A stretch of DNA of 64,000 nt from Aquabacterium sp. (GCF_016234775.1 NZ_JACRAH010000003.1:92761-156760), one strand, 5' to 3'; shown: positions 1 to 9,553, counted from the first letter of the stretch. The notes: generated from the sequence alone by a model not told the origin. Numbers and translations: made by a program.

Positions 1-84
1 CGCCTGATCATGATCGACCACCAACTGGGCGATGAAGATCACCACCTGGCGCGTTTCATCGCGCTCGGCCATCACGCACAATGA
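1..84 (+). CDS. C-terminal end of an unidentified protein (partial)
   Basis: An open frame runs in from the left edge and stops at TGA 82-84, giving 27 residues ending in ALGHHAQ. It lies 33 bases before the glutaryl-CoA dehydrogenase start in the same direction, so it may be the tail of an upstream operon gene. The piece is too short to assign a family, and a chance open frame cannot be excluded. Confidence 0.3.
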   Translation, partial: RLIMIDHQLGDEDHHLARFIALGHHAQ

Positions 85-117
85 CGCATCACGCTGCGCA
101 CTTCCCATGAGACACCC

Positions 118-1314
118 ATGAGCACCTCATCACAAGCCACCTTCAACTGGGCCGACCCTCTGCTGCTGGACGACCAGCTCACGCAGGAAGAGCGCATGAT
201 CAAGGACGCGGCCCGCAGCTATGCGCAGGACAAGCTGCTGCCCCGCATCACCCAGGCCTTCCGCAACGAACAGACCGACCCGGCCATCTTCCGCGAGATG
301 GGCGAGCTCGGCCTGCTGGGCGCCACCATCCCCACCGAGTACGGCGGCGCCGGCCTCAACTACGTGAGCTACGGCCTGATCGCCCGTGAAGTGGAGCGCG
401 TGGACTCAGGCTACCGCTCGATGATGAGCGTGCAATCCTCATTGGTGATGGTGCCGATCAACGAGTTCGGCAACGAAGCCACCAAACGCAAGTACCTGCC
501 CAAGCTGGCCAGCGGCGAGTACATCGGCTGCTTTGGCCTGACCGAACCCAATCACGGCTCCGACCCTGCCGGCATGATCACGCGTGCCACCAAGGTCGAT
601 GGCGGCTACACGCTGCGCGGCAGCAAGATGTGGATCAGCAACTCGCCGATCGCCGATGTGTTCGTGGTCTGGGCCAAGCTCAACGAGGATGGCAAGGACC
701 ACATCCGAGGCTTCGTGCTGGAAAAAGGCTTCAAAGGCCTGAGCGCACCCGCCATCCACGGCAAGGTGGGCCTGCGTGCCTCGATCACCGGCGAGATCGT
801 GATGGACGATGTCTTCGTGCCGGAAGAAAACGCCTTCCCCGAAGTGCGCGGCCTCAAGGGGCCCTTCACCTGTCTGAACTCGGCGCGCTACGGTATCTCG
901 TGGGGCGCCATGGGTGCAGCGGAAGACTGCTGGTTCCGCGCCCGCCAGTACACACTCGATCGTCAGCAGTTCGGCCGCCCGCTGGCTGCCAATCAATTGA
1001 TCCAGAAAAAGCTGGCCGACATGCAAACCGAGATCGCCCTGGGCCTGCAAGGCAGCCTGCGCCTGGGCCGCTTGAAGGACGAAGGCAAGGCGTCGGTTGA
1101 GATCACCTCGATCATGAAGCGCAACAACTGCGGCAAGGCCCTGGACATCGCCCGCCTGGCGCGCGACATGATGGGCGGCAACGGCATCAGCGACGAATTC
1201 GGTGTGGCACGCCACCTGGTCAACCTCGAAGTGGTCAATACCTATGAAGGCACGCATGATGTGCATGCCTTGATCCTGGGGCGTGCGCAAACGGGCATTC
1301 AAGCCTTCTTCTGA
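118..1314 (+). CDS. gcdH: Glutaryl-CoA dehydrogenase
   Basis: This 398-residue flavoprotein is of the acyl-CoA dehydrogenase family and should oxidise and decarboxylate glutaryl-CoA to crotonyl-CoA in lysine, tryptophan and aromatic-acid catabolism, passing electrons to ETF. The middle domain has the FAD/substrate stretch [14 protein letters not shown] (about 147-160). The C-terminal [17 protein letters not shown] places the catalytic-base glutamate at E377. [12 protein letters not shown] near R100/S101 is the GCDH-type segment that contacts the glutaryl carboxylate, which favours this over a generic acyl-CoA dehydrogenase. Length is normal for bacterial GcdH. A RidA-like gene follows 11 bases downstream and is probably cotranscribed. 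Confidence 0.93.
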   Translation: MSTSSQATFNWADPLLLDDQLTQEERMIKDAARSYAQDKLLPRITQAFRNEQTDPAIFREMGELGLLGATIPTEYGGAGLNYVSYGLIAREVERVDSGYRSMMSVQSSLVMVPINEFGNEATKRKYLPKLASGEYIGCFGLTEPNHGSDPAGMITRATKVDGGYTLRGSKMWISNSPIADVFVVWAKLNEDGKDHIRGFVLEKGFKGLSAPAIHGKVGLRASITGEIVMDDVFVPEENAFPEVRGLKGPFTCLNSARYGISWGAMGAAEDCWFRARQYTLDRQQFGRPLAANQLIQKKLADMQTEIALGLQGSLRLGRLKDEGKASVEITSIMKRNNCGKALDIARLARDMMGGNGISDEFGVARHLVNLEVVNTYEGTHDVHALILGRAQTGIQAFF

Positions 1315-1325
1315 GATCTCCGCAC

Positions 1326-1691
1326 ATGGCCCATACCGAATCCCCCATCCAGTACCTCAACCCCGAACCTCGCTACTCGGATGCGGCCATCCACGGCCAG
1401 GTCGTGTACCTGGCTGGGCAGGTGCCCACCGACACCAGCGCCGACATGGCCGGCCAGACGCAGCAGGTGCTCGACCAGATCGACGTGCTGCTCAAGGCAG
1501 CAGGCAGCCACCGTGGCCGCATCCTGATGGCCCAGGTCATCGTCAAGGATATCCGCGAGGTGCCCGAGATGAACACCGTGTGGGAAGCCTGGTTCCAGGG
1601 CGTCACGGCCCCACCGCGCGCCACCTTTCAGGCGCCGCTGGTCAACCCGGACTGGAAGATCGAGGTCATCGTCACAGCCGCCTTGGCCTGA
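1326..1691 (+). CDS. RidA family protein
   Basis: A 121-residue protein of the RidA/YjgF/YER057c family, which forms trimers and in the best-known members hydrolyses reactive enamine/imine intermediates made by PLP enzymes. The family pattern is visible: VVYLAGQVPTD near 27-36, a QTQQVLDQID helix near 44-53, and PPRATFQAP with the conserved arginine at R98. The usual C-terminal acidic glutamate position is KIEVIVTAALA. It starts 11 bases after gcdH, so it is likely translated from the same message; whether it acts in the glutarate pathway is inference. Confidence 0.85.
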   Translation: MAHTESPIQYLNPEPRYSDAAIHGQVVYLAGQVPTDTSADMAGQTQQVLDQIDVLLKAAGSHRGRILMAQVIVKDIREVPEMNTVWEAWFQGVTAPPRATFQAPLVNPDWKIEVIVTAALA

Positions 1692-1711
1692 TGGTCAAGG
1701 CTGAGTCGGTT

Positions 1712-1948
1712 TCAACAACGGCCTGAGCGGCGGCTGCGCGGGTTCAGCTTGTCGATCTCGGCGATCTGCTGCTTGAGCAGGATCAGCAGCGTGCGGGCGT
1801 CATCCACGGCCAGCGACAGGCAGCTGATCACGGCCTGCTCGTCCTTGGGGGAACGCGGCTGCACCAGCACATCCACGCCCAACTCGATCAAGCCGTGGTT
1901 ATGCCGGGCCGATTTCAGGCGCTGAATTTCGATGTCGTAGGTCTTCAT
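1712..1948 (-). CDS. Small conserved-looking protein of unknown function
   Basis: A 78-residue protein starting MKTYDIEIQRLK. The ATG at 1946-1948 is chosen because a GGAGAG ribosome-binding site lies about 7 bases upstream; a longer frame starting at 2068 has no such site and would run through the hydrolase terminator. The sequence is mixed hydrophobic and charged with no signal peptide or membrane segment, and the central part (DDARTLLILLKQQIAEID) is probably helical. It lies convergent to the gcdH-RidA pair. I do not recognise the family. Confidence 0.6.
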   Translation of the reverse strand: MKTYDIEIQRLKSARHNHGLIELGVDVLVQPRSPKDEQAVISCLSLAVDDARTLLILLKQQIAEIDKLNPRSRRSGRC

Positions 1949-2027
1949 GGGCGCTCTCCGGCGAATTGGGCAAGGCTGAATTGTCGCCGCAGGGCAAGGC
2001 AACTCAACCCAAGCGCCCCAGAAAGAC

Positions 2028-2062
2028 ACAAAAGCCCGCAAGACACCAGGCCTTGCGGGCTC
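2028..2062 (-). terminator. Rho-independent terminator of the CocE-type hydrolase
   Basis: A perfect 10-bp stem (AGCCCGCAAG at 2033-2042 pairing with 2052-2061) with a 9-base loop, followed on the minus strand by a T-rich stretch. It lies 20 bases past the hydrolase stop codon. Confidence 0.75.
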
Positions 2063-2081
2063 TTTCAATTCACCAACCAGA

Positions 2082-4136
2082 TCAGTTCAGGGCGCTGGTC
2101 GGCACCACCGGCAAGACCACGCTGGACGGGTAGCTGGCGCTGTTGAGGATGGTGCTGATGTTGCCACTGGCCTTCAGCTGCTGCGGCGCTGGCCACACAC
2201 CTTGCGCCTGGTTGCTGGCGCTGATGGCGATGCGCAGCTTGTGCCCCTTGCGGATCACTGCCGCGGCAGGGAACACTTCAACGGGCACCAGCATGGGCTG
2301 ACCAGGGATCACCGGCAACCTGGCTGCCTCGGTGAAGGGGTGCCATGGCTGGATCATCACGCCCTTGACATAGCGCGAACGGCTGGTGTCCACCGCGCGA
2401 TGGCTCACCGCCATCAGCCCTGTCGAGATCGGTGTGGCAATGCCGAAGGCATCCACATCGTCCACCCGCACGGCCACCGCCGCTTCGGTCTTCGTGGTGC
2501 TCATCCAGATGTCAGCCTGAATGGGGCCATTGATGTACAGGTCACTGGTCAGTGTCGGGGTCTGGAAGATCAAGGCCTTCTGATCCTTCTCGACCGTTGC
2601 GCTGTTCGAATAACAGGCCTTTGGCAGCAGGCCGGCCATGCCCAGAGACCACTGCACGAAGCTGCTGGAGCAGTCACTGCCGTCGTTGATGGTGACGCTG
2701 GCTTGCACCGTGTCGCCACTGCTGCTCTTGTTGTAGGTCACCACGGCCGGAGCTGGTTCAGCCACGGTGTGCGAAAGCTCGGTTGTAGTGGGCTTTTGCG
2801 TGCTCAAGCTCATGTTGCCGCGCAGGTACATGCGCTGTGGGGTCATCTGGGGGTGAGGCCAATCGGTGGCGCGCGCAAACTTGCTGGCACCCAGGGTGCC
2901 GTAGCCTTCCACATACTGGGTCACGTTGGGCAGTTCAGCCGCCCCCGTGTTGATGCCCTTGAGGTACTGGTCAAACCATTGCAGCATCAGTGACGCTGAG
3001 CCTGGCGCACCCTTGGCCGTTGTCGTGTTGGCGCCGCTGGAGGCATTGAGAACAGCCTGAATGTGCGAGCCCTTGACGATCACCAGCTTGGTGTTGGCGT
3101 TCTTTTTGATCTGCTCGTACAGCAGCGGCTCGTCGCGCTGGAAGATGTCGTTGGTGCTGCCCACCAGGAAGGTCGGCACCTTGATCTTCGAAGCACCTTC
3201 CAGCGGAGAGCGAACGGCCCAGAAGTCGCCGTCGTCAGTTGCGTAACCGGCCTGGCCGGCCAGCGAGTTGGCCACAGTAGGCAGGTACCAGCTGTCCACG
3301 GCATCAATGTGCTGCTGGTTGGCTGCCTTGATCTGATCGGCATACGCCGGGTTGTTGTTGATGGCCAGGCTGTTGCCCACGCTCAAGGACTGCGTCAAAG
3401 GCAGCCACAGGCTGATGAACTTGGCGTTCAACAAGCCGCCCACACCCACCGTGCCGCGGTAGGAATCGCCCATGGGCACCTGCGCAAACACCGCCTTCAC
3501 GGCCGGGTGGCCTTGCTTGGCCGTCAGCAAGCTCGTGATGCCCAGGTAGGACGTACCGGCCAGGCCCAACTGCCCATTGAACCAGGGCTGTTGCGTCACC
3601 CAGTTCACGGCTTCCGCGTAACCAGCCTGCTCGGCCGCGCCCAGCAACTGGGCTTCGTCGCTCGACATGCCGGAGCCCAGCACGTCCACGGCCACCGAGA
3701 TGTAGCCGCGCTTGTTCATGAACTTGTCCTGCCCGCCCACCAGCAAGGTGTTGCCCGTGCCGGACACAGTGCCCAGCAACTGGCCCACGTCGATGCGGTA
3801 GGCCGTTTGCGTCAGGATGACCGGGAACTTGCCCGCCACCGGGTTGCCCTTGGCATCGGCCGGCACCGACACCAGCACGGCGATCTTCTGGCCCTTGGCG
3901 GTGGTGATGAACTGCAGGGGCAGCGTGGTGGAGTCTGTGTAATCCTCGGCGCGGGTGTATTCCTTCCACGTGCTGCCGGCATTCGTGGTGATCGCGGTGT
4001 TGTACTGGCTGGTGGTGCCACGTGTGCCCAGGGTGGTGGTCTGAGCAGCCGCGCTGGCGGCCACGCCCATCGTCACCAGGGCGGCGACCAGGCCACGCAG
4101 TGCAAAGTCAGTCGCGCGTTTGGATGATGTCTGCAT
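2082..4136 (-). CDS. Exported CocE/NonD-family hydrolase (X-Pro dipeptidyl-peptidase-like)
   Basis: A 684-residue secreted serine hydrolase of the CocE/NonD group (X-prolyl dipeptidyl-peptidase S15-type alpha/beta hydrolases, cocaine esterase, acylases). The start at 4136 is preferred over an upstream in-frame codon because GGAGA lies just upstream and a clean signal peptide follows (positively charged start, hydrophobic GLVAALVTMGVAASAAA, cleavage near AAA-Q at about 32). The nucleophile motif GTSYLG places Ser196; Asp330 (STNDIF) and His358 (KGSHIQ) complete a triad. The last 200 residues look like the jelly-roll C-terminal domain of the family. The AraC-type gene immediately upstream on the same strand may regulate it. 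The substrate cannot be read from sequence; export suggests an extracellular ester or amide. Confidence 0.85.
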   Translation of the reverse strand: MQTSSKRATDFALRGLVAALVTMGVAASAAAQTTTLGTRGTTSQYNTAITTNAGSTWKEYTRAEDYTDSTTLPLQFITTAKGQKIAVLVSVPADAKGNPVAGKFPVILTQTAYRIDVGQLLGTVSGTGNTLLVGGQDKFMNKRGYISVAVDVLGSGMSSDEAQLLGAAEQAGYAEAVNWVTQQPWFNGQLGLAGTSYLGITSLLTAKQGHPAVKAVFAQVPMGDSYRGTVGVGGLLNAKFISLWLPLTQSLSVGNSLAINNNPAYADQIKAANQQHIDAVDSWYLPTVANSLAGQAGYATDDGDFWAVRSPLEGASKIKVPTFLVGSTNDIFQRDEPLLYEQIKKNANTKLVIVKGSHIQAVLNASSGANTTTAKGAPGSASLMLQWFDQYLKGINTGAAELPNVTQYVEGYGTLGASKFARATDWPHPQMTPQRMYLRGNMSLSTQKPTTTELSHTVAEPAPAVVTYNKSSSGDTVQASVTINDGSDCSSSFVQWSLGMAGLLPKACYSNSATVEKDQKALIFQTPTLTSDLYINGPIQADIWMSTTKTEAAVAVRVDDVDAFGIATPISTGLMAVSHRAVDTSRSRYVKGVMIQPWHPFTEAARLPVIPGQPMLVPVEVFPAAAVIRKGHKLRIAISASNQAQGVWPAPQQLKASGNISTILNSASYPSSVVLPVVPTSALN

Positions 4137-4328
4137 GTTGTCTCCGTTTGAAATGGCATTCGTCTCAGGTTTGCGGACCACTGGCACGCTGCAGCTCGGT
4201 AGCCAGGCAGCGGACACTCGATGAAATGGCGTCAAACCAGAAGCGCCATGCTAGAAACTTGACCAGACTGGACCAATAGCCGAATTGACCAACGTATTGG
4301 CCTTGGCATCAAAGACTTTCCCTGATGG

Positions 4329-5372
4329 TCACAAGGCCGCAGCCTGTGCCACGCCGGCCCTGACAGGTTTGGCCACGCGGAACGCCCTCCATGCCGAAGG
4401 CGTCAGGCCGGACCAGCGCCGGAAGGCTCGGTGAAAGCTGTGAACGGAGGAGAAGCCCAGTTCATCGGCGATCTGCTTGAGGGACAGTCGCCCCTCAACC
4501 AGCATGCGCTCCGCCACCAGGCGTTGGCACTCTTGTGTCAACTCGGCGTGGCTGCACCCCAGCATGCCCAACTGGCGACGAAAGCTCCGCTCGTTCATGC
4601 CCAGATGGGCGGCGGTTTCTGCCACGGAGGGCAAGCGCGGAAAGGCGTTCAACAACCATTGCCGAACCTGATCGGCCATGTCCGATCCGGCCTGCATGGC
4701 CGCGAGCGCCGCATCTGCGCGGGTGCGTGCCGACGTGTAAGCCACAGGGTCATGCGTGGGCATGGGCTGATCCAGCAAGGCCGGGTTGAAGCTGATGGCG
4801 CTCTCGCGGCGCTCGAACTGGGTGCGCGGGCCAAAGGTCGACAGGTAGCGATGCTCGTGCTCCGGCCGGGGCCGATGGGCCAGATCCACTTGATGGATAT
4901 CCTGATTCGATGCGCCAGCAAACCGCAGCATCTGCACGGCCGACGTGGCCACCAGGTCATGCCGGAAGAAGCCACTCAGGCCATCGTTCACCACAGGACG
5001 GATCAACAGTCGGGCGGATTGCCAGGCCTCGACCAGCTCCACCTCGGCATGCTCGACCGAGAGCACGGCAAAACGCCGGATGTCGTCGAGCATCTGCCGC
5101 AGGTTGGGGGTAGACAGCACCAAAGGCGTGATCACGCCATAGCGCATCAAGGCCAGGCTTTTGCCCGCCACCAGACCGAAGGACGGGTCGCCGGTCACCT
5201 CGATGGCCGCGGCCATCATGCGGTCGAACACCGTCACCGGCATCCACTCGCCATCTTCCTGCAAGTCGTCATCCGAGCCGAGACCACATTGGCGCAATAC
5301 CGCGCTGGAGTCGAAGCCTTCGACGTCCAGTGTGTAGGCCAGGATCTTCAGGTTGACGGGCGAAATGCGCAT
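4329..5372 (-). CDS. AraC family transcriptional regulator (arabinose-binding-type N-domain)
   Basis: A 347-residue regulator. The first 200 residues match the N-terminal domain seen in OruR/ArgR-type AraC regulators, starting ISPVNLKILAYTLDVEGFDSSAVLRQCGL. The C-terminal 100 residues form the double helix-turn-helix: SVAETAAHLGMNERSFRRQL and LKQIADELGFSSVHSFHRAF, followed by WSGLTPSAWR. It lies directly upstream of the exported hydrolase on the same strand, with 192 bases between, so it may control that gene. The ligand is unknown. Confidence 0.88.
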   Translation of the reverse strand: MRISPVNLKILAYTLDVEGFDSSAVLRQCGLGSDDDLQEDGEWMPVTVFDRMMAAAIEVTGDPSFGLVAGKSLALMRYGVITPLVLSTPNLRQMLDDIRRFAVLSVEHAEVELVEAWQSARLLIRPVVNDGLSGFFRHDLVATSAVQMLRFAGASNQDIHQVDLAHRPRPEHEHRYLSTFGPRTQFERRESAISFNPALLDQPMPTHDPVAYTSARTRADAALAAMQAGSDMADQVRQWLLNAFPRLPSVAETAAHLGMNERSFRRQLGMLGCSHAELTQECQRLVAERMLVEGRLSLKQIADELGFSSVHSFHRAFRRWSGLTPSAWRAFRVAKPVRAGVAQAAAL

Positions 5373-5447
5373 GGGCCCTAGTCTGATTGACTTGCGTCCA
5401 CCGCTTCATGCGCAACGATCGGTGATTTCCCTAGAGACCCCCTAACC

Positions 5448-6338
5448 TTAAGGCCATGAGAGAGGGGCATCCGTCGAGATCGCCTCAGGCCGACGCCAGG
5501 GAATCTCCCATTGCCCCAAAGGCTCCTGCAAGGCCTTGACCTGGATGCGCGGCGCGGGCGACTGCACCGAACCGAAGATGGTGGCGAACGACACATCGGC
5601 CGCATCCCGCCCGGTGCCGAAGCGCACAAAACCCATGGGGATGGCCGTGTTGGACGGGTCAAAGATGTACCAGCGCCCCCCCAGGAAGACCTCGACATAG
5701 GCGTGGAAATCGGTCGGCCCGAGGATGGGGTCGGAGCCGAAGTCGATGCCGGTGGCAAAGCGCGCCGGGATGTTGAGCGCGCGGCACAACGCAATCATCA
5801 GGTGAGCAAAGTCTCGGCACACACCTCGCCCATCGTTGAGCGTATCCAGGGCCGAGGTGTTGCTGTTCGTCGTGTTGGACTCGAATCGCACGCGGCGGCG
5901 CACCCAGTCCTGAATGGCCACGACACGACCATAGCCTTGCGGCAGCGTGCCGAATTCGGCCATGACCAGGGGCCCCAACCGGTCAGACTGGCAATAGCGG
6001 CTGGGATAGATGTAGGACAGCACCTCGGGCGGCAAGCGCGATACCGGCACTTCAGCAATCTGATCAGGCTGAGCCAGGTGGTGGTGCAGGTCAACCACCG
6101 CGCTGTAGCTCACGGTCAGCGGCCCGGCCCAGGCGCTCAAGCGCAGATAACGGTTGTGCGTGACGGGGTCCGTGAAGATCTGCGGCAGCACCTGCTGGCT
6201 GATCTGCAACTGCTCACGGTAAAGGATCTGGCTGCGCGTGTGGGCACAGTGAATGTTGAAGACGAAATCGGCGCCGGGAGGGGCCACCTCATATTGCAAA
6301 TCGATAGACAGTTCAATGCGGACCAAGAAGTTCTCCAT
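5448..6338 (-). CDS. Transglutaminase-like cysteine protease/peptidase family protein
   Basis: A 296-residue cytoplasmic protein with the bacterial transglutaminase-like N-terminal beta domain followed by the papain-like core. The catalytic triad is visible: C174 in GRGVCRDFAHL, H212 in DFHAYVEV and D227 in WYIFDPSN. No signal peptide is seen. Members are often found with alpha-E/ATP-grasp peptide-modification gene sets, but no such partners occur here; the neighbours are an AraC regulator on the same strand and a divergent response regulator. The specific substrate is unknown. Confidence 0.87.
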   Translation of the reverse strand: MENFLVRIELSIDLQYEVAPPGADFVFNIHCAHTRSQILYREQLQISQQVLPQIFTDPVTHNRYLRLSAWAGPLTVSYSAVVDLHHHLAQPDQIAEVPVSRLPPEVLSYIYPSRYCQSDRLGPLVMAEFGTLPQGYGRVVAIQDWVRRRVRFESNTTNSNTSALDTLNDGRGVCRDFAHLMIALCRALNIPARFATGIDFGSDPILGPTDFHAYVEVFLGGRWYIFDPSNTAIPMGFVRFGTGRDAADVSFATIFGSVQSPAPRIQVKALQEPLGQWEIPWRRPEAISTDAPLSWP

Positions 6339-6583
6339 GGTCTCGAAACAAGACCATATCTACCTTCTAGCCCCATTACGGCCAAAGGGCAAGGCGAGTT
6401 TGCTGATACCCCCACAAATAGGCGAGCCGCTTATATATGTGCAGCCATTTATCAATGGTTTATCAAAGTTTGGCGCAAGCCGTCATCCCATACCCCCTGA
6501 AACCAGCGATCAAACTCAAGTCCGGCAAGCCCGTGCCGAATACCACCACTCAGATTGATCACCAAGATGCGTGCGGGAGAGAT
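6339..6583. other. Divergent intergenic region (transglutaminase-like gene / response regulator)
   Basis: About 245 bases, more AT-rich than the flanks around 6350-6480, holding the promoters for the two divergent genes. I cannot pick convincing -35/-10 pairs by eye. The response regulator start at 6584 has GGGAGA just upstream. Confidence 0.4.
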
Positions 6584-7399
6584 ATGCAGCAAGGAGCGCA
6601 GATTCGCGTGCTGGTCGTAGAAGACGAGGCCGTGAACCGCGATGTGGTGTGCCAGATGCTCAGGCATTTCGGACACCAGGTAGAGGCTGTCGACAATGGT
6701 CGCTCGGCCTTGAGTGCCGTGCAGGACGAGGTTTTTGACCTCGTGATGATGGACTGCCGCATGGACGACATGGACGGGCTGGAAACCACCCGTCGGCTGC
6801 GCGCTGGCGACGCAGGACCACGAGGTCTGGCCATCCCCGTCATCGCCCTGACGGCACAGGCCTTTGACTCCGACCGTGACGCCTGCCTGGCCGCAGGCAT
6901 GAATGACTTCCTGCCCAAGCCTGTTGACATCCAGAAGTTGATATCGGCAGTCAACCACTGGGGGCGTCAAAAGGCGCAGGCCGACGTCCACGAAGGCATC
7001 GAGCCCGCCGCCAGCTCAGCCCACACACCCGCTGCAGCGCCGCAGGTCTACGACCCCGAGGTGCTCGCAGCCCTGCCCATGGTGGCTGACGGCTCGCAAC
7101 CAGGCTACGTCGACGTGGTCCTGAACATGTACTTTCAGACCCTGCCTGAGTTGCTGGACGTGATCAGGCAGGCCGCCACCAGTGGCGACACCAGCCAGGC
7201 CCAACGCGCCGCCCACAGTTTGAAATCATCCAGCGCAGCCATTGGCGCCTTTGCCATGGCTGCCTGCGCCGCCAACGCCGAAGCGCACTTGCGATTCGGC
7301 CACCAGGACATGTCGCACTTTCCGAGCCAGTTCGACATGGAATTCGAAAGGCTGTCCACCATGCTCGGCCGACAACCCGCCCCCGTTCAGAAAGCGTAG
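6584..7399 (+). CDS. Response regulator with C-terminal Hpt domain
   Basis: A 271-residue two-domain phosphorelay protein. An N-terminal receiver (about 7-125) has the acidic pocket VVEDE, phospho-acceptor D57 in MMDCRMDDMDG, the ALTAQ switch threonine and lysine K112 (LPKP). After an Ala/Pro-rich linker (about 130-155) comes a histidine phosphotransfer domain with H211 in AAHSLKSSSAAIG. The start at 6584 is taken for its GGGAGA ribosome-binding site; an upstream in-frame extension has none. A receiver fused to Hpt without a kinase resembles a detached tail of a BarA/EvgS-type hybrid kinase. The next gene, 6 bases on, is a receiver-GGDEF-EAL protein and the likely partner. Confidence 0.9.
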   Translation: MQQGAQIRVLVVEDEAVNRDVVCQMLRHFGHQVEAVDNGRSALSAVQDEVFDLVMMDCRMDDMDGLETTRRLRAGDAGPRGLAIPVIALTAQAFDSDRDACLAAGMNDFLPKPVDIQKLISAVNHWGRQKAQADVHEGIEPAASSAHTPAAAPQVYDPEVLAALPMVADGSQPGYVDVVLNMYFQTLPELLDVIRQAATSGDTSQAQRAAHSLKSSSAAIGAFAMAACAANAEAHLRFGHQDMSHFPSQFDMEFERLSTMLGRQPAPVQKA

Positions 7400-7405
7400 T
7401 ACCCC

Positions 7406-9553
7406 ATGCTGAACCTCGTTGACCATTCCCCTGCACGCCTGCTCATCATTGACGATGACCCTTTGTTGAGAGGCATGGCCGCCAACACGCTGCGCCATGC
7501 CGGCTTCGATGTGAGCGAAGCCGAAGACGGCATCCAGGGCCTCGAACAAGTCCGCCAAGCCAACTTTGACTTGCTGCTGCTCGATGTGATGATGCCCAAG
7601 CTGGATGGCTACGAGGTCTGCAAGCACGTTCGTCAATCACCCCGGGGCGAGAGGGTGCCCATCCTGATGCTGACGGGGTTGCATGACAGCGACTCGATCG
7701 AACAGGCCTACGAGGCCGGCGCCACCGACTTCATCTCCAAGCCCATCAACTGGACCTTGCTGTCGCACCGCGTGCGTTACTCCTTGCGCGCAGGCCTGGC
7801 GATTGAATCGGCCATGCGCAGCCACGAGCGCCTGGAGCGTGCGCAGCACATCGCCAACATGGGTAGCTGGGAGCTGCGCGGCGATGGCCAACGCTTTGTC
7901 TGCTCACCTGAACTGGCGCGCGTGCTGGCGGCGCCTGAAGAAGTGGTGGCGCGTGGACGCCCAGACGACTTTCTCAACCGCATTGCCAGCGCCGATCGCG
8001 ATGATGTGCGCGCCATGCGGCTGGCCGCCCTGAACGAGGGCAAGCCGTATCAGCGCACCTTCGTCATCCATCGCTTCGATGGTGCGGTTCGAACCGTGTT
8101 CGAGCAGGCAGGCATCGTCATCGACCACAGTGGACGGCGCGTGGCCATCGAGGGCATCACGCAAGACATCACCGATCGGGTCCAGGCCGAAGAACGCATC
8201 AAGCGCCTGGCGCACTACGATGCCCTGACCGGCCTGCCCAATCGCCAGTTCTTCAGCGAGCTGGCGGGGCCCACGCTGGATCGCTCGGCCCGACTGGGCG
8301 CAGGCTGCGCCCTGGTGTACATCGACATGGACCGCTTCAAGAGCGTCAACGATGCCATCGGCTACGCGCAAGGCGATGCCCTGCTGCGGCTGATCTCCAT
8401 GCGCTTGAAGGCCTCCATCCGCGCCGCCGATATCGCCACGGACGGCAAGGTCTCCAACCAGGAGTCCATGGTCTCGCGCGTGGGCGCCAACGCCTTCACC
8501 TTGCTGCTGGTCGACATCGCCGATGAGAAGCAGGCCACGCTGGTGGCAGACCGGCTGCTGAGCGCCATCGCCGAACCCATCACACTGGAGGCCCGCGATC
8601 TGGTGCTCACGGCCAGCATCGGCATTGCGCTGTTCCCGCGGGATGCCAATGACGTGGCCGGGCTGACACGCTGCGCCGAGCAAGCGGCCTATGCGGCCAA
8701 ATCGGCCGGGCGGGCTCAGCATCGCTTCTTTGATGAGGCCATGAACGTGCGGGCCAGCGCGCGTCTGGCCAGCGAGAGCGACTTGCGACAGGCCATCGCG
8801 GAAGGCCAGCTTCGCCTGCACTACCAGGCCAAGGTCGATGCGGGCACTGGGCGGATCACGGGTGCCGAGGCCCTGGTGCGATGGCAACATCCTGAGCGCG
8901 GCATGGTTTCTCCGGGCGAGTTCATCCCGCTGGCCGAAGAGTCTGGGCTGATCCTGCCCCTGACGGATTGGGTGCTGGAAAAAGCTTGCGAGGACTTGCG
9001 GCGCCGCGCTGACATGGGCCTGCAACGCGTACCTGTGTCGGTCAACCTGTCGAGCCCCAGCTTCGCTGATGATGGCCTGAAGACGCAGCTGGAGGCCCTG
9101 CTGAAAAGGCATCGACTGACGCCATCCTCGCTGGTGCTGGAGGTCACGGAAACCTTGCTGATGTCCGATGTGGAGCGTGCCGTCGCCCGCCTGCAGGAGT
9201 TGCGGGAAATGGGCTTCAAGGTGTCCCTTGACGACTTCGGCACAGGTTATTCATCTCTGGGCTATCTGAAACGCTTCCCTATTGATGAGCTCAAGATCGA
9301 CCGATCCTTCGTGACCGATGCCTGGCGCGGTGGCCGCGATGGCGCCATTGCCGTATCCGTGATCGCCTTGGGGCGCGTGTTCGGCTTGCAAGTGGTGGCA
9401 GAAGGCGTCGAGACCCGCGGGCAATCGACCTTCCTGCTGGCTCACGGCTGTGCACAACAGCAAGGCTATCTGTTTGCCAAACCCGTCCCCTCCGCGGACT
9501 TCGATGCGCTGCTGGGCCCTCCGCCAGGCGATTGGGAAACCGACATCGTGTAA
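7406..9553 (+). CDS. Response regulator with PAS-like, degenerate GGDEF and EAL domains (c-di-GMP phosphodiesterase)
   Basis: A 715-residue signalling protein that probably degrades c-di-GMP. The receiver (about 10-130) has D60 in LLLDVMMPKLDG. A PAS-like segment (about 145-265) is followed by GGDEF and EAL domains. The GGDEF signature is VGANA at 359-363, so cyclase activity is not expected; such domains often bind GTP as regulators. The EAL domain looks competent: E488-A-L, VNLSS, LEVTE, DDFGTGYSSL, an LKIDRSF lysine and VAEGVE. It sits 6 bases after the receiver-Hpt gene, so phosphotransfer to D60 from that protein is likely. No membrane segment is seen. Confidence 0.92.
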   Translation: MLNLVDHSPARLLIIDDDPLLRGMAANTLRHAGFDVSEAEDGIQGLEQVRQANFDLLLLDVMMPKLDGYEVCKHVRQSPRGERVPILMLTGLHDSDSIEQAYEAGATDFISKPINWTLLSHRVRYSLRAGLAIESAMRSHERLERAQHIANMGSWELRGDGQRFVCSPELARVLAAPEEVVARGRPDDFLNRIASADRDDVRAMRLAALNEGKPYQRTFVIHRFDGAVRTVFEQAGIVIDHSGRRVAIEGITQDITDRVQAEERIKRLAHYDALTGLPNRQFFSELAGPTLDRSARLGAGCALVYIDMDRFKSVNDAIGYAQGDALLRLISMRLKASIRAADIATDGKVSNQESMVSRVGANAFTLLLVDIADEKQATLVADRLLSAIAEPITLEARDLVLTASIGIALFPRDANDVAGLTRCAEQAAYAAKSAGRAQHRFFDEAMNVRASARLASESDLRQAIAEGQLRLHYQAKVDAGTGRITGAEALVRWQHPERGMVSPGEFIPLAEESGLILPLTDWVLEKACEDLRRRADMGLQRVPVSVNLSSPSFADDGLKTQLEALLKRHRLTPSSLVLEVTETLLMSDVERAVARLQELREMGFKVSLDDFGTGYSSLGYLKRFPIDELKIDRSFVTDAWRGGRDGAIAVSVIALGRVFGLQVVAEGVETRGQSTFLLAHGCAQQQGYLFAKPVPSADFDALLGPPPGDWETDIV

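Noticed and set aside
3063..4127. Long open frame opposite the CocE-type hydrolase
   Set aside because: Product is His/Arg/Gly-rich with no family features; the minus-strand frame has a signal peptide and a complete catalytic triad.
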